Below, in pieces: positions 45,398 through 57,820 of a DNA stretch of 64,000 bases. Location: assembly GCF_036884655.1 (NCBI RefSeq), contig NC_088359.1, forward strand, positions 13,869,501 through 13,933,500, read 5' to 3'. A model generated the notes under the pieces. The model saw nothing but the letters and a program-made list of their open reading frames with translations, had not been told where the DNA came from and did not search any database. This DNA comes from Musa acuminata AAA Group. Taxonomy: Eukaryota; Streptophyta; Magnoliopsida; Zingiberales; Musaceae. Numbering within the stretch: the first letter of the stretch is position 1; each line of letters begins with the position of its first letter. Made by a program: the position numbers and the translations under genes.

Positions 45398-45410
45398 GCT
45401 CTGATATCAC
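45398..45410 (-). other. PBS of A
   Basis: Minus GTGATATCAGAGC; one base from TGGTATCAGAGC within the core. Confidence 0.8.
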
Positions 45411-45411
45411 T

Positions 45412-46635
45412 TGTTAGGATCGGAGCGGCACTAAGAGGGGGGGGTGAATTAGTGCAGCGGATTAAAACTTCGATTTTAACAAAATCTTTAGTACGATAAG
45501 AACGGAACTTGAAAAGTTTAACTTGAAAGCGTATTCTTAAAATTACGCAGCAAGGGTAATAAGGAACTAAAGCAGTAAGAAGAGTTGCAGTAATGTAAAT
45601 GACAATAATAAAATGCAAACCAGAGATTACGCCGATTTTTAGAGTGGTTCGGTCAAATGACCTACTCCACTTGCGATGCCCCTCTTCGATGAGGCTCCCA
45701 CCTTCCACCAGCAAATCTCTTGAAATGGAAGGGTAAACACCCCTCTTACAACCTTTTACAAGCAGCTCAACCTCTTACAAATTTTCAATAAGAAAGAAGG
45801 AGGAGAACTCTCTAGCAAATTGAAAACAAGACTTGCTAAGACTTTCTAAGACTTTTCTCTCAATCAAAATGCTTCTCAAAAGTTGTAACCTCAGCTGAGA
45901 TTTGAGGGGTATTTATAGGCCTCAAGAGGATTCAAATTTTGGGCTCCAAAATTTAAATTTTCTTAGGGTTTCCGGTGCTGGAGGTGCCACCACCCAGCCA
46001 GGCAGTGCCACCGCCCAGCGCTCGGGTGCTGGACGGTGCAACCGCCCAGCCAAGGAGGTGCCACCGCCCAGCTCTCGGGTGCTGGGCGGTGCCACCACCC
46101 AGCCAGGCGGTGCCACCGCCTGACACTCCGATTTCACTGGTTTGGCTTAATTTAAGCCCAAACCATATCTGACTTTGGGCCCAGTTGGCCCCTAACTAGG
46201 ATATAGGATTATCTCTTAATCCTAATCCTAATTACAAGTGAACTACATAACAAAAACACATCCTAAGCAAGCTTTTAACCGCGAACGTCGAGTCTTGTTT
46301 CGGCGAGCTTTCCGATGAGCTTCTTCCGACGGACTCCCATCAAGCTCCCGATCTTGTGATGACTTTAACAAGTAGCCGAGCCTTCTCGGTGATCTCCGTG
46401 AACCTCCGACGATCTCTTCGGCGAACTTCCGATAGGTTCCCGATTTCTTCTCGGTTGGTTCCAGCAGCATCTCCGACGATTCTTCGGACTCTTAAACGTC
46501 CATCGATCTTGACTCCGGTTCTCTTGCTTTGTGTTTTCTGGTAATCGTAGTTAATCCTGCACACTTAACTAAATAATATGGATTAGATCAATTAACCCAT
46601 CAATTGATTTCATCATCAAAATCCGAGATTCAACA
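45412..46635 (-). repeat. 5' LTR of A
   Basis: TGTTAGGATC ... GAGATTCAACA, 1224 bp. TATA 45910-45917; dyad array 45976-46125, one unit longer than in the 3' LTR. Confidence 0.95.
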
Positions 46636-46966
46636 ACTGCAAACCTCCTCAATAGCTTACTTCCTTCTACTCATTTACATATGTGTTTCATAGTTAAGTA
46701 TTTTCTGAATCGGCGTTAAGACGGAAATCGGTTTTATCGTACGAACATCATATTTCAGTTTACGCTTATATTCTGATTTCTATCTTAACTGCAAACTGCC
46801 TTCCTTACTTTACTTCAAATACGTTTCCATAAGCTTTCAAAGTTATTATCTACACAAAAGGACTTTTACGTCGGAATCGGATTTTAACGTATGTACGCAG
46901 TTTTAATCATCGAAAGTTTTCTGCTGCACTAATTCACCCCCCCTCTTAGTGCTCTTGATCCTAACA

Positions 46967-47980
46967 CTCTATACTAGTGAGACCAGAAAGAAAAGGAAAG
47001 CAGAAAGGTCCCTTAAGAAGGGAAAGGGCAAGGGCAGACCAAGTTAAGCAAAGGTTGCTAAGAAAGACCCAACAAAGGACAAAGGCCAGTGCTTCCACTA
47101 TGGTAAAGATGGGCACTGGAAGAGGAACTGCAAAGAGTACCTTGCAGAAAGGGCGAAACAAAAGCTTGATGAAGCTTCAGGTACATTCATAATTAGTCTC
47201 CATTTGTCAGACTCTTATGATAACACATGGGTATTGGATACCAGTAGTGCTTATCATATATGCAATTCGTTGCAGGTTCTAGCAAGGCCTAGGATACTAG
47301 AGAGAGGCGAGATGGACCTCAAGATGGGTAATGGAGCAAAAGTTGCTATAGTAGCTGTTGGCGAGGTCGCCCTATATTTGCCTCGTGGAGCTTTTATTGC
47401 ATTAGATGCATGTTATTTTGTTCCTTCTATTATCAAAAACATTATCTCCATTTCATGTTTGACAGTTAGTGGATATAAATTTGTTTTTGAGAACAAAGGT
47501 TGTTCGATATTATTAGATGATAAGATCATCACGAAAGGAACATTGCATAATGATTTATTTATGTTAGACACTACACATATCATGAATGTAAATGTGTCCA
47601 AGAGGAAACGAGATGAGATGAACAGTGCATACCTGTGGCATTGTAGGCTAGGTCACATCCATGAAAGAAGGATTCAAAAGTTGCTAAATGATGGATATCT
47701 AGGTCCATTCGACTATGTGTCATATACAACTTGCGAGCCTTGCCTTCGTGGAAAACTGACCAACTCTCCATTTAGTGGAATTGGAGAGAGAGCCATTGAG
47801 TTGTTGGAACTCATACATAGTGATGTATGTGGACCCATGTCAACTCATGTCATTGGTGGTTACTCTTACTTCATTACCTTTACTGATGATTTCTCAAGGT
47901 ATGGAAATGTGTACTTAATGAAGTACAAGTCCGAGGCCTTTGAGAAATTCAGAAAGTATAAGAATGAGGTGGAGAACTAG
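46967..47980 (+). pseudogene. C: gag end, protease, integrase N-terminus
   Basis: After LTR B, gag resumes (TSETRKKRKAE-like). Knuckle CFHYGKDGHWKRNC (about 47093-47134; second Cys replaced by Tyr). Then protease TWVLDTSSAYHICNS (about 47227-47270), LWHCRLGHIHERRIQKLL and CEPCLRG (zinc-binding HHCC, about 47635-47755), and integrase start LIHSDVCGPMSTHVIGGYSY (first catalytic Asp). The open stretch from 47204 ends at 47980 with CAG-to-TAG. Confidence 0.85.
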
Positions 47981-50251
47981 ACTGGAAAGAGTATCAAAAC
48001 TCTTCGATCAGATCGAGGAGGTGAGTACTTAAGTATAGAGTTTACTCAGTTCCTTAAGGACCATGGGATATTATCCCAATGGACACTTCCTTATACACCT
48101 CAGCTCAATGGTGTCTCTGAAAGGAGAAATCGTATTCTATTAGACATGGTACGGTCTATGATGAGTTTCGCTGACCTACCCATCTCATTATGGGGATATG
48201 CCCTAGAAATCGCAGCTTACTTTCTGAACAGAGTTCCAACTAAGTTGGTAGTATCTACACCATATGAGATATGGAAAGGGAAAAAGCCTGATCTTAAGAT
48301 TGTTAAGATTTGGGGCTGTCCTGCCCACGTTAAAAGACACAACCCCAATAAGTTAGAATCAAGGACAGAGCGATGCAAATTTGTGGGATACCCTAAGGAA
48401 ACTTGTGGGTATTATTTCTATCATCTCGAGGACCAAAAGGTCTTTGTAGCTAAGAGAGTAGTGTTCCTTGAGAAGGAACACATTCTTGGTAGAGATAGTG
48501 GGAGAATGATAGAGTTGAGCGAGGTTGGAGAACCAAGCTCAAGCACCACTCTACAGCCCGAGTCTGTTCAGGTACCTAATACACAAGTTTCAACTTTACG
48601 TAGGTCTGATAGAGTATCCCATCCTCCTGAGAGATATGTGGGACATATTAGAGGAGAGGATGTTGAGGATATTGATCCTTAGACCTACAAGGAGGCTATT
48701 ATGAGTATAGACTCCGGGAAGTGGCAAGAAGCCATGAATTCTGAGATAGATTCTATGTACTCCAATAAGGTTTAGAACCTAGTTGATACGCCTGAAGGTA
48801 TTGTACCCATCGGTTGCAAGTGGATCTTTAAGAAAAAGATCGGAGTAGATGGAAAGGTAGAGACCTATAAAGCAAGGCTAGTGGCTAAGGGGTATCGTCA
48901 AAGGTAAGGTGTTGATTACAACAAAACCTTCTCACCCGTAGCAATGCTAATTCATAAGAATTCTATTGGCTATTGCAGCACACTATAATTATGAGATCTG
49001 ACAGATGGATGTGAAAACTGCATTCCTCAATGGGAACCTCGCTAAGGAGGTATATATGATGCAACATGAGGGATTCGTGTCCAAGAACTACCCAGATAAG
49101 GTGTGTAGGTTGCTTAGATCCATTTATGGACTAAAGCAAGCTTCTCGAAGTTGGAACATAAGATTTAATGAGGCAATCAGATCTTATGACTTCGTTAAGA
49201 ATGAAGATGAGCTTTGTGTGTATAGGAAGGTAAGTGGGAGCGCTATCACCTTTTTGGTGTTATATGTAGATGATATCCTGATCATTGGGAATGACGTAGG
49301 AATGCTATCCACAGTAAAGGCTTGGTTATCTAGACACTTCTCCATGAAGAACTTAGGGAAAGCATCCTATATCTTGGGGATTAGAATATATAGAGATAGA
49401 TCCAAGATGATGCTTGGCTTGTCCCAGTCCAGGTACATAGAAACCATTGTCAAAAGGTTTGGCATGGAAAATTCCAAGAGAGGTCTCATATCAATGAGAC
49501 ATGGGATATCGCTTTCTACGAGTATGTCCCTAAAGACTCCAAAAGAAAGGACGAACATGGATATGATACCTTATGCCTTAGCAATAGGGTCTATCATGTA
49601 TGTCATGCTATATACTTCGGCCTAATATAGCGCATGCTCTGAGTGTCATGAGCAGGTATCAAGTGGATCCAGGCTTAGAGCATTGGAAAACAGTAAAGTG
49701 TATCCTTAAGTACTTGAGAAGGTCTAAGGATCTTTTACTAGTATATAGAGGTAGTAGCCTTAAGGTTGAAGGCTACATAGACTAAAAATTTTCAGTCTGA
49801 TGTCGATGATAGCAAGTCGAATTCGGGGTACGTGTACACCTTGAATGGAGGAGCAGTGTGCTAGAAGAGTTCCAAGCAAGATACTACTATTGACTCGACT
49901 ACAGAGGCAAAGTACATTGCTGCATCAGATGCAGTAAAGGAGGGAGTCTGGGTGAAGAAGTTCATCACAGGTTTGGGAGTCGTGCTGGGTAGCGAGGAGC
50001 TGATCTCCTTATATTGCGACAACAATGGTGTGATTGCTCAAGCGAAAGAACCTAGGCCTCATTAGAAATCTAAGCATGTTATGAGGAGGTTCCACCTTAT
50101 CAAAGAGATCGTAACCCGAGGAGATGTAGTAGTGGAAAGAGTTCCATCCGAAGATAACATTGCAGATCCACTAACAAAGCCGTTGTCTCAGATTGTCTTT
50201 GAGCGTCACATGGGGTCTGATGGGGATCAGACACATAGGTGATTGGCTTTA
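47981..50251 (+). pseudogene. pol: C: integrase core, RT, RNase H
   Basis: TLRSDRGGEY and PQLNGVSERRNR (second Asp and Glu, about 47998-48130), then 178 open residues (48146-48682: DLPISLWGYALEIAAYFLN, FVGYPKETCGYYFY). RT: GCKWIFKKKIG, ARLVAKGY (about 48810-48900), MDVKTAFLNGNL, GLKQASRSWN, LYVDDILIIGN (YVDD about 49262-49273), ILGIRIYRDR. RNase H: TEAKYIAASDA, CDNNGVIAQAKEP, ADPLTKPL (about 49890-50185). Stops at about 48683, 48773, 48905 and 49785 plus frameshifts near 48950 and 49620. Dead. Confidence 0.85.
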
Positions 50252-50266
50252 GGTCAAGTGGGAGAT
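50252..50266 (+). other. PPT of C
   Basis: GTCAAGTGGGAGAT directly before the 3' LTR; purine-rich GTGGGAGA is the usual form for this group. Confidence 0.75.
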
Positions 50267-51803
<1,537 letters not shown>

Positions 51804-53682
51804 TATATATTCAAATTAAAACATACACAATTTCAAAAACCTTATTTTTCATGCACGATACCGAAAAATAAATCAATCATCATTAATGAGCATATCATAC
51901 ATGATACTCAGACATTAAAATTTTTAAGCATTTATCAACATGTTGATCATGATACCAAACATTTATCATTTAAAGCATTCATGATACACATCATATGCAA
52001 TACATCATGTACATCATTATGACAAGTTAAAGTATTGCTTGCATAATGCCGAATCATCATGTATATAAAATATAACATTATTATTATATGCATGATTCCA
52101 AATCATCATTCTATCAGAAAATAATAATTATTGATTTTCATATTATTTATAAAAAAAAAATCAAAGTGTTACATGCATCATTCCAAAACATTTCAAGCCA
52201 TAAATACAAAGAAATCATGTCATTAAGGATAAAATCATTTGAATACCAAATGATATGATTCATATAGTTAATATCTTCTTTAAATAAAATATCAAGAAAA
52301 ATCATAGGAGCACACAAAAGAGATCTTGTTTTAAAAGAAAATTAAGTAATAAATCCAAGAACTCACAAGGAAAAATCATGATTCATTTAGAAAATCTCCT
52401 CTTAAGAAAATATAAGTAGAATCGTAGGAGATCGATTAATGAGAAATTTTGATTAATAATAAAATATCATGTATCGAATGTCGAGAAATCAAAATGATGA
52501 TTCATAAAAAAAATCACAAGTTATATTCAAGAAAAAAATTATAATTCATTTTCAATTCATTCAATTTGTCAAATCAACATTTCTTGGGTATGCATGATAT
52601 CAAAACATGGTTTCAAATCTTCAACATATAATATACATAAATTCAAAAATCGAAAGGAGAATAGAAGAATTCAAAGGTACAAAGATTTCAACCATCTCAT
52701 AACCAAATGAAGGATCAAGTCATGAATCCAAAATTCCATGAATTATTTCGACAAATCTCTTTTTAAATAATCGAAATGATCATCAAAGAAAATCTCAAAT
52801 TATTCCAAGAAATCAAGATCATGATTTTGATAAAACTCATCTCAAATTCAAATTATCAAAATCATTTTTGTGGTTCATAAAATTCATAACATAAGTAGAT
52901 TCATGATTTCATTGATAATATATTTTCTCTTTTTAAATATTTCATTTTAAGTGATTGATTTCCTGTTAGCATGCTTTTTCATTTATATTAAATAAAAACA
53001 TGCATCAACGTTTAGGATCGAAAAATGAATTTCGTCATAAAACCATCAAGATCAATAGATTTTCAAAAATGAATTGTTAGGATCAATAAAATCTGAAAAT
53101 GAAATTTAACACTTTTATGCATTCGGACATGGTTTTGCTATAGATTTTCAAACATAATCATGACGATAAAACATGCTCATGATCATGAAAATTTTTGTAT
53201 CCAAAACACATAATTTCCAACATGTTATTAGGGCATGTAATAGTGTAAAGTTCTCGTTATAGCAATTAAGTGAATGAATTAAGAACATCCGAAAAATGAT
53301 TTTAATATGTTCAAACATTCGGACACATTTTTGCCATATGTTTTTCAAATACACTCATAAAAATAACACATGCTTATCATCATGTATAACTTAAAATCTC
53401 ATGCATAAAATTGTCAATCAAAATATTTAATATTACACATTATGCATTTCTTCAAATCAAACATGATTTTATTTAATCAAAATCGAGAAATAACAATGGA
53501 AATGATTTCATATTTTCAATAAAATTATTTTATTTGTTTATCATAAAATATATATTTTTCATTATTATTTTCAAAACTACTAGCATGATCATAATTTTTG
53601 CATTTTCATTTTATTATTTAAACATGCAATTTTCAAGAAAATTAATTCTATACAAAAAAAAGAAAATGCATTATGGAAAGCA
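51804..53682 (-). other. D body, gag-proximal part
   Basis: AT-rich, non-coding, parallel to X 2311-3804 (CATTTAAAGCATTCATGATAC; CATGTTATTAGGGCATG). Longer than in X, mainly by extra sequence at about 52060-52800. No pol trace. Confidence 0.75.
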
Positions 53683-54232
53683 TCATGTAATTTCAAAATA
53701 AATTAAGGGGGTTTTGATTACGTCATCGGTGAATGTCGTTAAGGCGTAGTTTGCCATCTCACCTTTCTTGATTTTCTCCTCGTCTTCGGAGGAGCTCGAT
53801 TCATCCCAATTTTTGTTCTTCTTTTTGCGTTCAAAGCAAGTAGTTTCGTTCTTTTTGTTCTTAAATTTTTGTTTCTTTAATTTTTTAAATTTCTTAGTGA
53901 GTAGTTCTTGTTCACCATCACTTGAGCTTGTGCTCGAGTGGTCTTCAAATGTTCTATGTCCCAAATCCTTCATGTTCTTTGGAAGGTGATTTTGTTCATT
54001 ATGTTCATCATGTGCATTATGCACCATTTCATATGTCATCAATGAACCGATAAGTTCTTCAAGTGGAAAAATATTTAAATCTTTTGTTTCTTGTATTGTC
54101 GTTACTTTTGATTCCCAAGTTTTAGAAAGTGATCGTAAAACTTTACTAACAAGTTCAAAATTCAAAAAGATTTTATCAAGTCCTTTTAGACTATTGACGA
54201 CATCCGTAAAATGGGTGTACATGTCTCCAATA
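53683..54232 (-). pseudogene. gag: Gag of D, C-terminal part
   Basis: Continues the gag of D after the E insertion: IGDMYTHFTDVVNSLKGL ... SLMTYEMVHNAHDEHNEQ, then basic KKLKKQKFKNKKNETTCFER and WDESSSSEDEE, ending IPLIYFEIT-like TPLIYFEIT as in X. CFER is what is left of the knuckle (CYECKKPGH); the rest of the motif is missing. Split by E at IGDMY. Confidence 0.85.
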
Positions 54233-55574
54233 TGTTAGGATCGGAGCGGCACTAAGAGGGGGGGGGGGGGTGAATTAGTGCAGTGGATTAAAACGTCGGT
54301 TTTGACAAATCTTTCGTACGATAAAAATCGAACTTGAAAGTGCTTAACTTGAAAGCGTATTCGTAAAGTTGTGTAGCAAAGGTAATGAGGAAATAAAGCA
54401 CGTAAGAAGGTTTGCAGTAATGTAAATAGCAATAATGAAATGCAAACCAGAGATCACGTCGATTTTAAAGTGGTTCGGTCAAATGACCTACATCCACTTG
54501 CGAGGCCCTCTTCGATGTGGTTCGGTCAAATGACCTACATCCACTTGCGAGGCCCTCTTCGATGAGGCTCCCACCTTCCATTAGCAAATCTCTTGAAAGG
54601 GAAGGGCAAATACCCCTCTTACAACTTTTTACAATCGGTTCACTCTCTTACAGATTTTCAGCAAGAAAGGAGGTGAATACTAGCAAATTGAAAACAAGAC
54701 TTGCTAAGACTTTTCTAAGACCTTTCTCTCAATCAATTGCTTCTCAAAAAGTTGTATTCTCAGCTGAGAATTGAAGGGTATTTATAGGCCTCAAGAGGAT
54801 TCAAATTTGGGCTCCAAAATTTGAATTCTCTTTGGTTCCCGAAGCTGGCGGTGCCACCGCCTGTTAGTGGCGGTGCCACTACCTGTCAGTGTCTGACACT
54901 GACAGTGGACTAGCGGTGCCACCGCCCAGCCAAGCGGTGGCACCGCCTGGCTCTCGGGTGCTGGCCGGTGCCACCGCCCAACCAGGCGGTGCCACCGCCT
55001 GGCTCTCAGGTGCTGGGCGGTGCCACCGCCCAGTCTGGTGGTGCCACCGCCAGACCGTTTGGTTCACAGGTTGGGCTTTAATTTCAGCCCAAACCAAGTC
55101 TAATTTTGGGCCTAATTTGCCCCTAACCAAGATATAGGATTATCTCTTAATCCTAATCCTAATTACATGTGAACTACATAACTAAAAATATCCTAAGCAA
55201 GTTTTCAACCGCGAACGTCGAGTCTTGTTCCGGCGAGCTTTCCGACGAACTTCTTCCGACGAACTCCCATCAAGCTCCTGATCTTGTGATGACTTTAATG
55301 AATAGCCGAGCCTTCTCGGTGATCTCCGCGAACCTCCGACGATCTCTTCGGCGAACTTCCGAAAATTCCGACAGGTTCCCGATTTCTTCTCGGTTGGTTC
55401 CGGCAGCATCTCCGATGATTCTTCGGTCTCTTAAACGCCCATCGAACTTAACTCCGGTATTCTTGCTTTATGTTTTCTGGTTATCGTAGTTAATCCTGCA
55501 TACTTAACTCAATAATATGGATTAGATCAATTAACCCATCAATTGATTTTATCATCAAAATCCGAGATTCAACA
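54233..55574 (-). repeat. 3' LTR of E
   Basis: 1342 bp. It exceeds the 5' LTR by a tandem duplication of about 52 bp (54468-54571: GTGGTTCGGTCAAATGACC twice) and extra dyad units. TATA 54779-54786; dyad array 54845-55055. Confidence 0.93.
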
Positions 55575-55609
55575 ATCTCCCCCTTTTTGATGATGACAAT
55601 CAATTGATG
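55537..55609 (-). other. PPT/LTR-junction inverted repeat of E, with PPT
   Basis: Arms 55537-55560 and 55585-55609; PPT 55575-55588 in the loop. Confidence 0.75.
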
Positions 55610-56181
55610 ACGGAGTTAAACGTAACTCCCCTTATCTATATGCCATATTATGAGAAGATAAAAACACTTAAATTCCATCCCATTGAATTCAAGTAGAAAC
55701 TGATAAGTTCTAACCATAGAACTTATCGTTATTCTCATTAAGAAATATTAAATACTAAACTTTGATGAAAATCATTTTCAAGTCAAGTGATAAGGGATGA
55801 TTTTCACTATGACAGGAGATAAAGATTTTCAACATGAATTTCATGATATAGATGTAAGGCATGCTTTCAATATGATCAATCAATCTTACGATATTCTCAA
55901 AGATTTTGCAAGGCATATAAGACATTCATATCACATATAAGTCATGCTATCAAAATGGTACAAGTCATCACTTTTCTCCCCCTTTGTCATCAACAAAAAG
56001 GAGATGAGACTTTGAAACACACAATTTGTGATCATCAAATCAATAGAGAAAAACAAAATCAGCATTTATCCAGAATTTTTTAAAAATACATCTACGAAGA
56101 AGGTTCAGTTTTCGTTCAAAAGATGACAGGCTTCGAACTTGATATTAAGAGTAAACAGAACAGAATAAAAAGATACATCAA
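55610..56181 (-). other. E, non-coding stretch between accessory ORF and PPT
   Basis: Matches the same stretch in A (39895-40320), with a second GGGGGAG tract near 55978. No ORF. Confidence 0.7.
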
Positions 56182-57297
56182 TTAATCCTTAGGACGTAAT
56201 CCATAGTGCTGATACATAACATCTATTTTTTGATTCATTTGTCGTAGTTCCTTCGAGATTTCAATTTGCTGGAGTTGAATTTGTTCTTACTGCGATTTGA
56301 GTTGGTCTTGTTGGAATTTGATCTGAGACAGTTCTTCCATAATGAGTCCTTCAGAGGATGAAACAGGAGCTGAAGGTGGTGCACCAAAGGGACTAGGAGG
56401 AGGAGATTAATTTCCCCTAAAAATTGGTGTTTCTGGTTATTCTGCTAGTGGAGGAATAGGATCAGTCCTTCTAGGTTGCCTTACCCATATTCCATTGTTA
56501 AATGTGCACCTAAGTCTCTTTAGTAGATTTTTATTGATGATGTTATATCTATCACTTTGAATTGTTTCTTCATCGGGTAGGATGCAAATGTCATAGGCAA
56601 GAAGAAATCTAGTGATTAACCCCCCATATGGCAACATAGTATTTTTAGCTGTAATATCCTGCATGTGTTGCCGTATTGAGTATCCAAAACAGTTATGTTG
56701 ACCGGTCATAATCCAATACATGGTGCTTATCTCTATTGGACTCATTTCATCAAGATGATATTGCTTAGAGAATAATATGCTTGTTATGATATGATGAAGA
56801 ATCTTAGAGTTAAACGGTAGTAAGTGTTCGCAACTCTTGGGTATTATTCCGAGGTCCGAGTTTGCAAAAATAGTTTCGACAGCTTCGGTGTAAGTTGCTC
56901 CTATTATATTAACATCCCATTTACCTTTAAAATAGCATCCCCTATCTTTTCTAGTGATTCCAATTAGTTCACAAATAGTATTATCAGAAATCCTAATTTG
57001 TGTTCCTAAAAGGTAAGTACTTAAGCTATCGTCATCTACCCATAGGTTTGCATAAAAGAGCCTAACTAACCTAGGATAAATTGGTTCATCTATTTGTAGG
57101 AGAGGTAGGGCCTCTAGATGAGCAAACCACCTAATGGGTTCTAAGTCTCCTAATTCATCGAGATCAACGTGTTTACCCTTATGGATACATCTTGTTTCAA
57201 ATTTTGGAAACCTAAGGGCATCTTCTTTGGATCTAAAAAGATCATGGTCATATGAATCTCCTTCAATCCTTTTCCCTTTTGATCTCTTAGGGGCCAT
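56182..57297 (-). pseudogene. Accessory ORF of E (putative plant transposon protein)
   Basis: A 286-residue open stretch (57297-56437) starting MAPKRSKGKRIEG, a lysine/arginine-rich N-terminus that could be a nuclear signal. It continues with FPKFETRCIHKGKHVDLDEL, a body with LVRLFYANLWVDDDSLSTYL, CELIGI, TMYWIM, MLPYGGLITRFLLAYDICI and INKNLLKRLRC. After a TAA the same frame goes on, with more stops, to a heptad-like Q/L-rich end (about 56330-56190) and stop 56182-56184. This matches my memory of the 'putative plant transposon protein' domain found with plant retroelements. The biochemical role is unknown. No signal peptide or membrane segment, so not envelope-like. A second copy is in K. 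Confidence 0.75.
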
Positions 57298-57499
57298 TGT
57301 CTAGACAAGATGATAGAAAAAAAAAATGAAATTATAATGAGTAGGTAAAATAAGAAGAAGGGGAAGGAAAGATTTTACCTTATGGAGTGTTTCTTGGAGG
57401 ATGGAGAGCTTGGACCAATAGAAATCCCTTTCCAAGACTTCTAGAGGTTAGAATGAGAGTTAGGAAGTTTTTGGGAGAGTTTGAGGGAGGTCTGCACGG

Positions 57500-57615
57500 G
57501 TTGGGGGCGGTGTCACCGCCGGCCCTAACCATTTGGAATTTATAGGGTGTCTCGGGCGGTGCCACCGCCAAACCGAGCGGTGCTACCGTCGGTTCTGGCG
57601 GTGCCACCGCTGGCG
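57500..57615 (-). promoter_or_regulatory. LTR-like promoter in front of the accessory ORF
   Basis: On the minus strand, GCGGTGGCACCGCC-like dyads (57610-57556) are followed by TATAAATT (57537-57544), one more dyad (57503-57522), and then, about 240 bp after the TATA, the accessory ATG. This is the same order as in the LTR U3. Confidence 0.55.
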
Positions 57616-57820
57616 TGCTGCGGAAGAAGAAGAAGAAGAAGAAAAAAAAAAATTCTTCCCCCTTTTGTTTTTCAAAGGTGTTTGACTCAAGATAGGTTAA
57701 GATAATGAGTTGTACTTCAATATGTCATTTTGAATCGAAGGAGAATGATGAAGTCAAATCCATAAAAGAATGGAAAAGGATGAGACATTTTTCGGAAAAT
57801 ATATTCAAACAAGCTTATTT
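57616..57820. other. Purine tract and spacer between pol and accessory promoter
   Basis: AAG/A run at 57623-57652, then about 170 bp resembling sequence next to the pol end in A (40640-40735). No gene. Confidence 0.5.

Larger units (their letters stand above)
38652..46640 (-). mobile_element. Element A: complete SIRE/Maximus-like copia, TSD ACTGC
   Basis: Perfect TSD ACTGC at 38652-38656 and 46636-46640. LTRs 38657-39859 and 45412-46635 differ at only a few sites apart from a short indel. PBS, gag, pol, PPT all present in order. Inactive now: two nonsense changes and one 1-bp deletion in pol. The most recent insertion in its nest. Confidence 0.95.
38058..46966 (+). repeat. LTR B in the gag of C, split by element A
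   Basis: Plus orientation: TGTTGAATCTCG at 38058 and GATCCTAACA ending at 46966. Halves 38058-38656 and 46641-46966. Flanks CTTTA (38053-38057) and CTCTA (46967-46971) are a TSD with one mismatch, and C gag reads on across it. The dyad array and TATA box are deleted (GAGCTTGCC jumps to TTTGCATTTAC near 38615). A solo LTR. Confidence 0.85.

Noticed and set aside
56182..57297. Envelope-like gene
   Set aside because: Downstream-of-pol position fits, but there is no signal peptide, transmembrane segment or glycosylation-rich domain.
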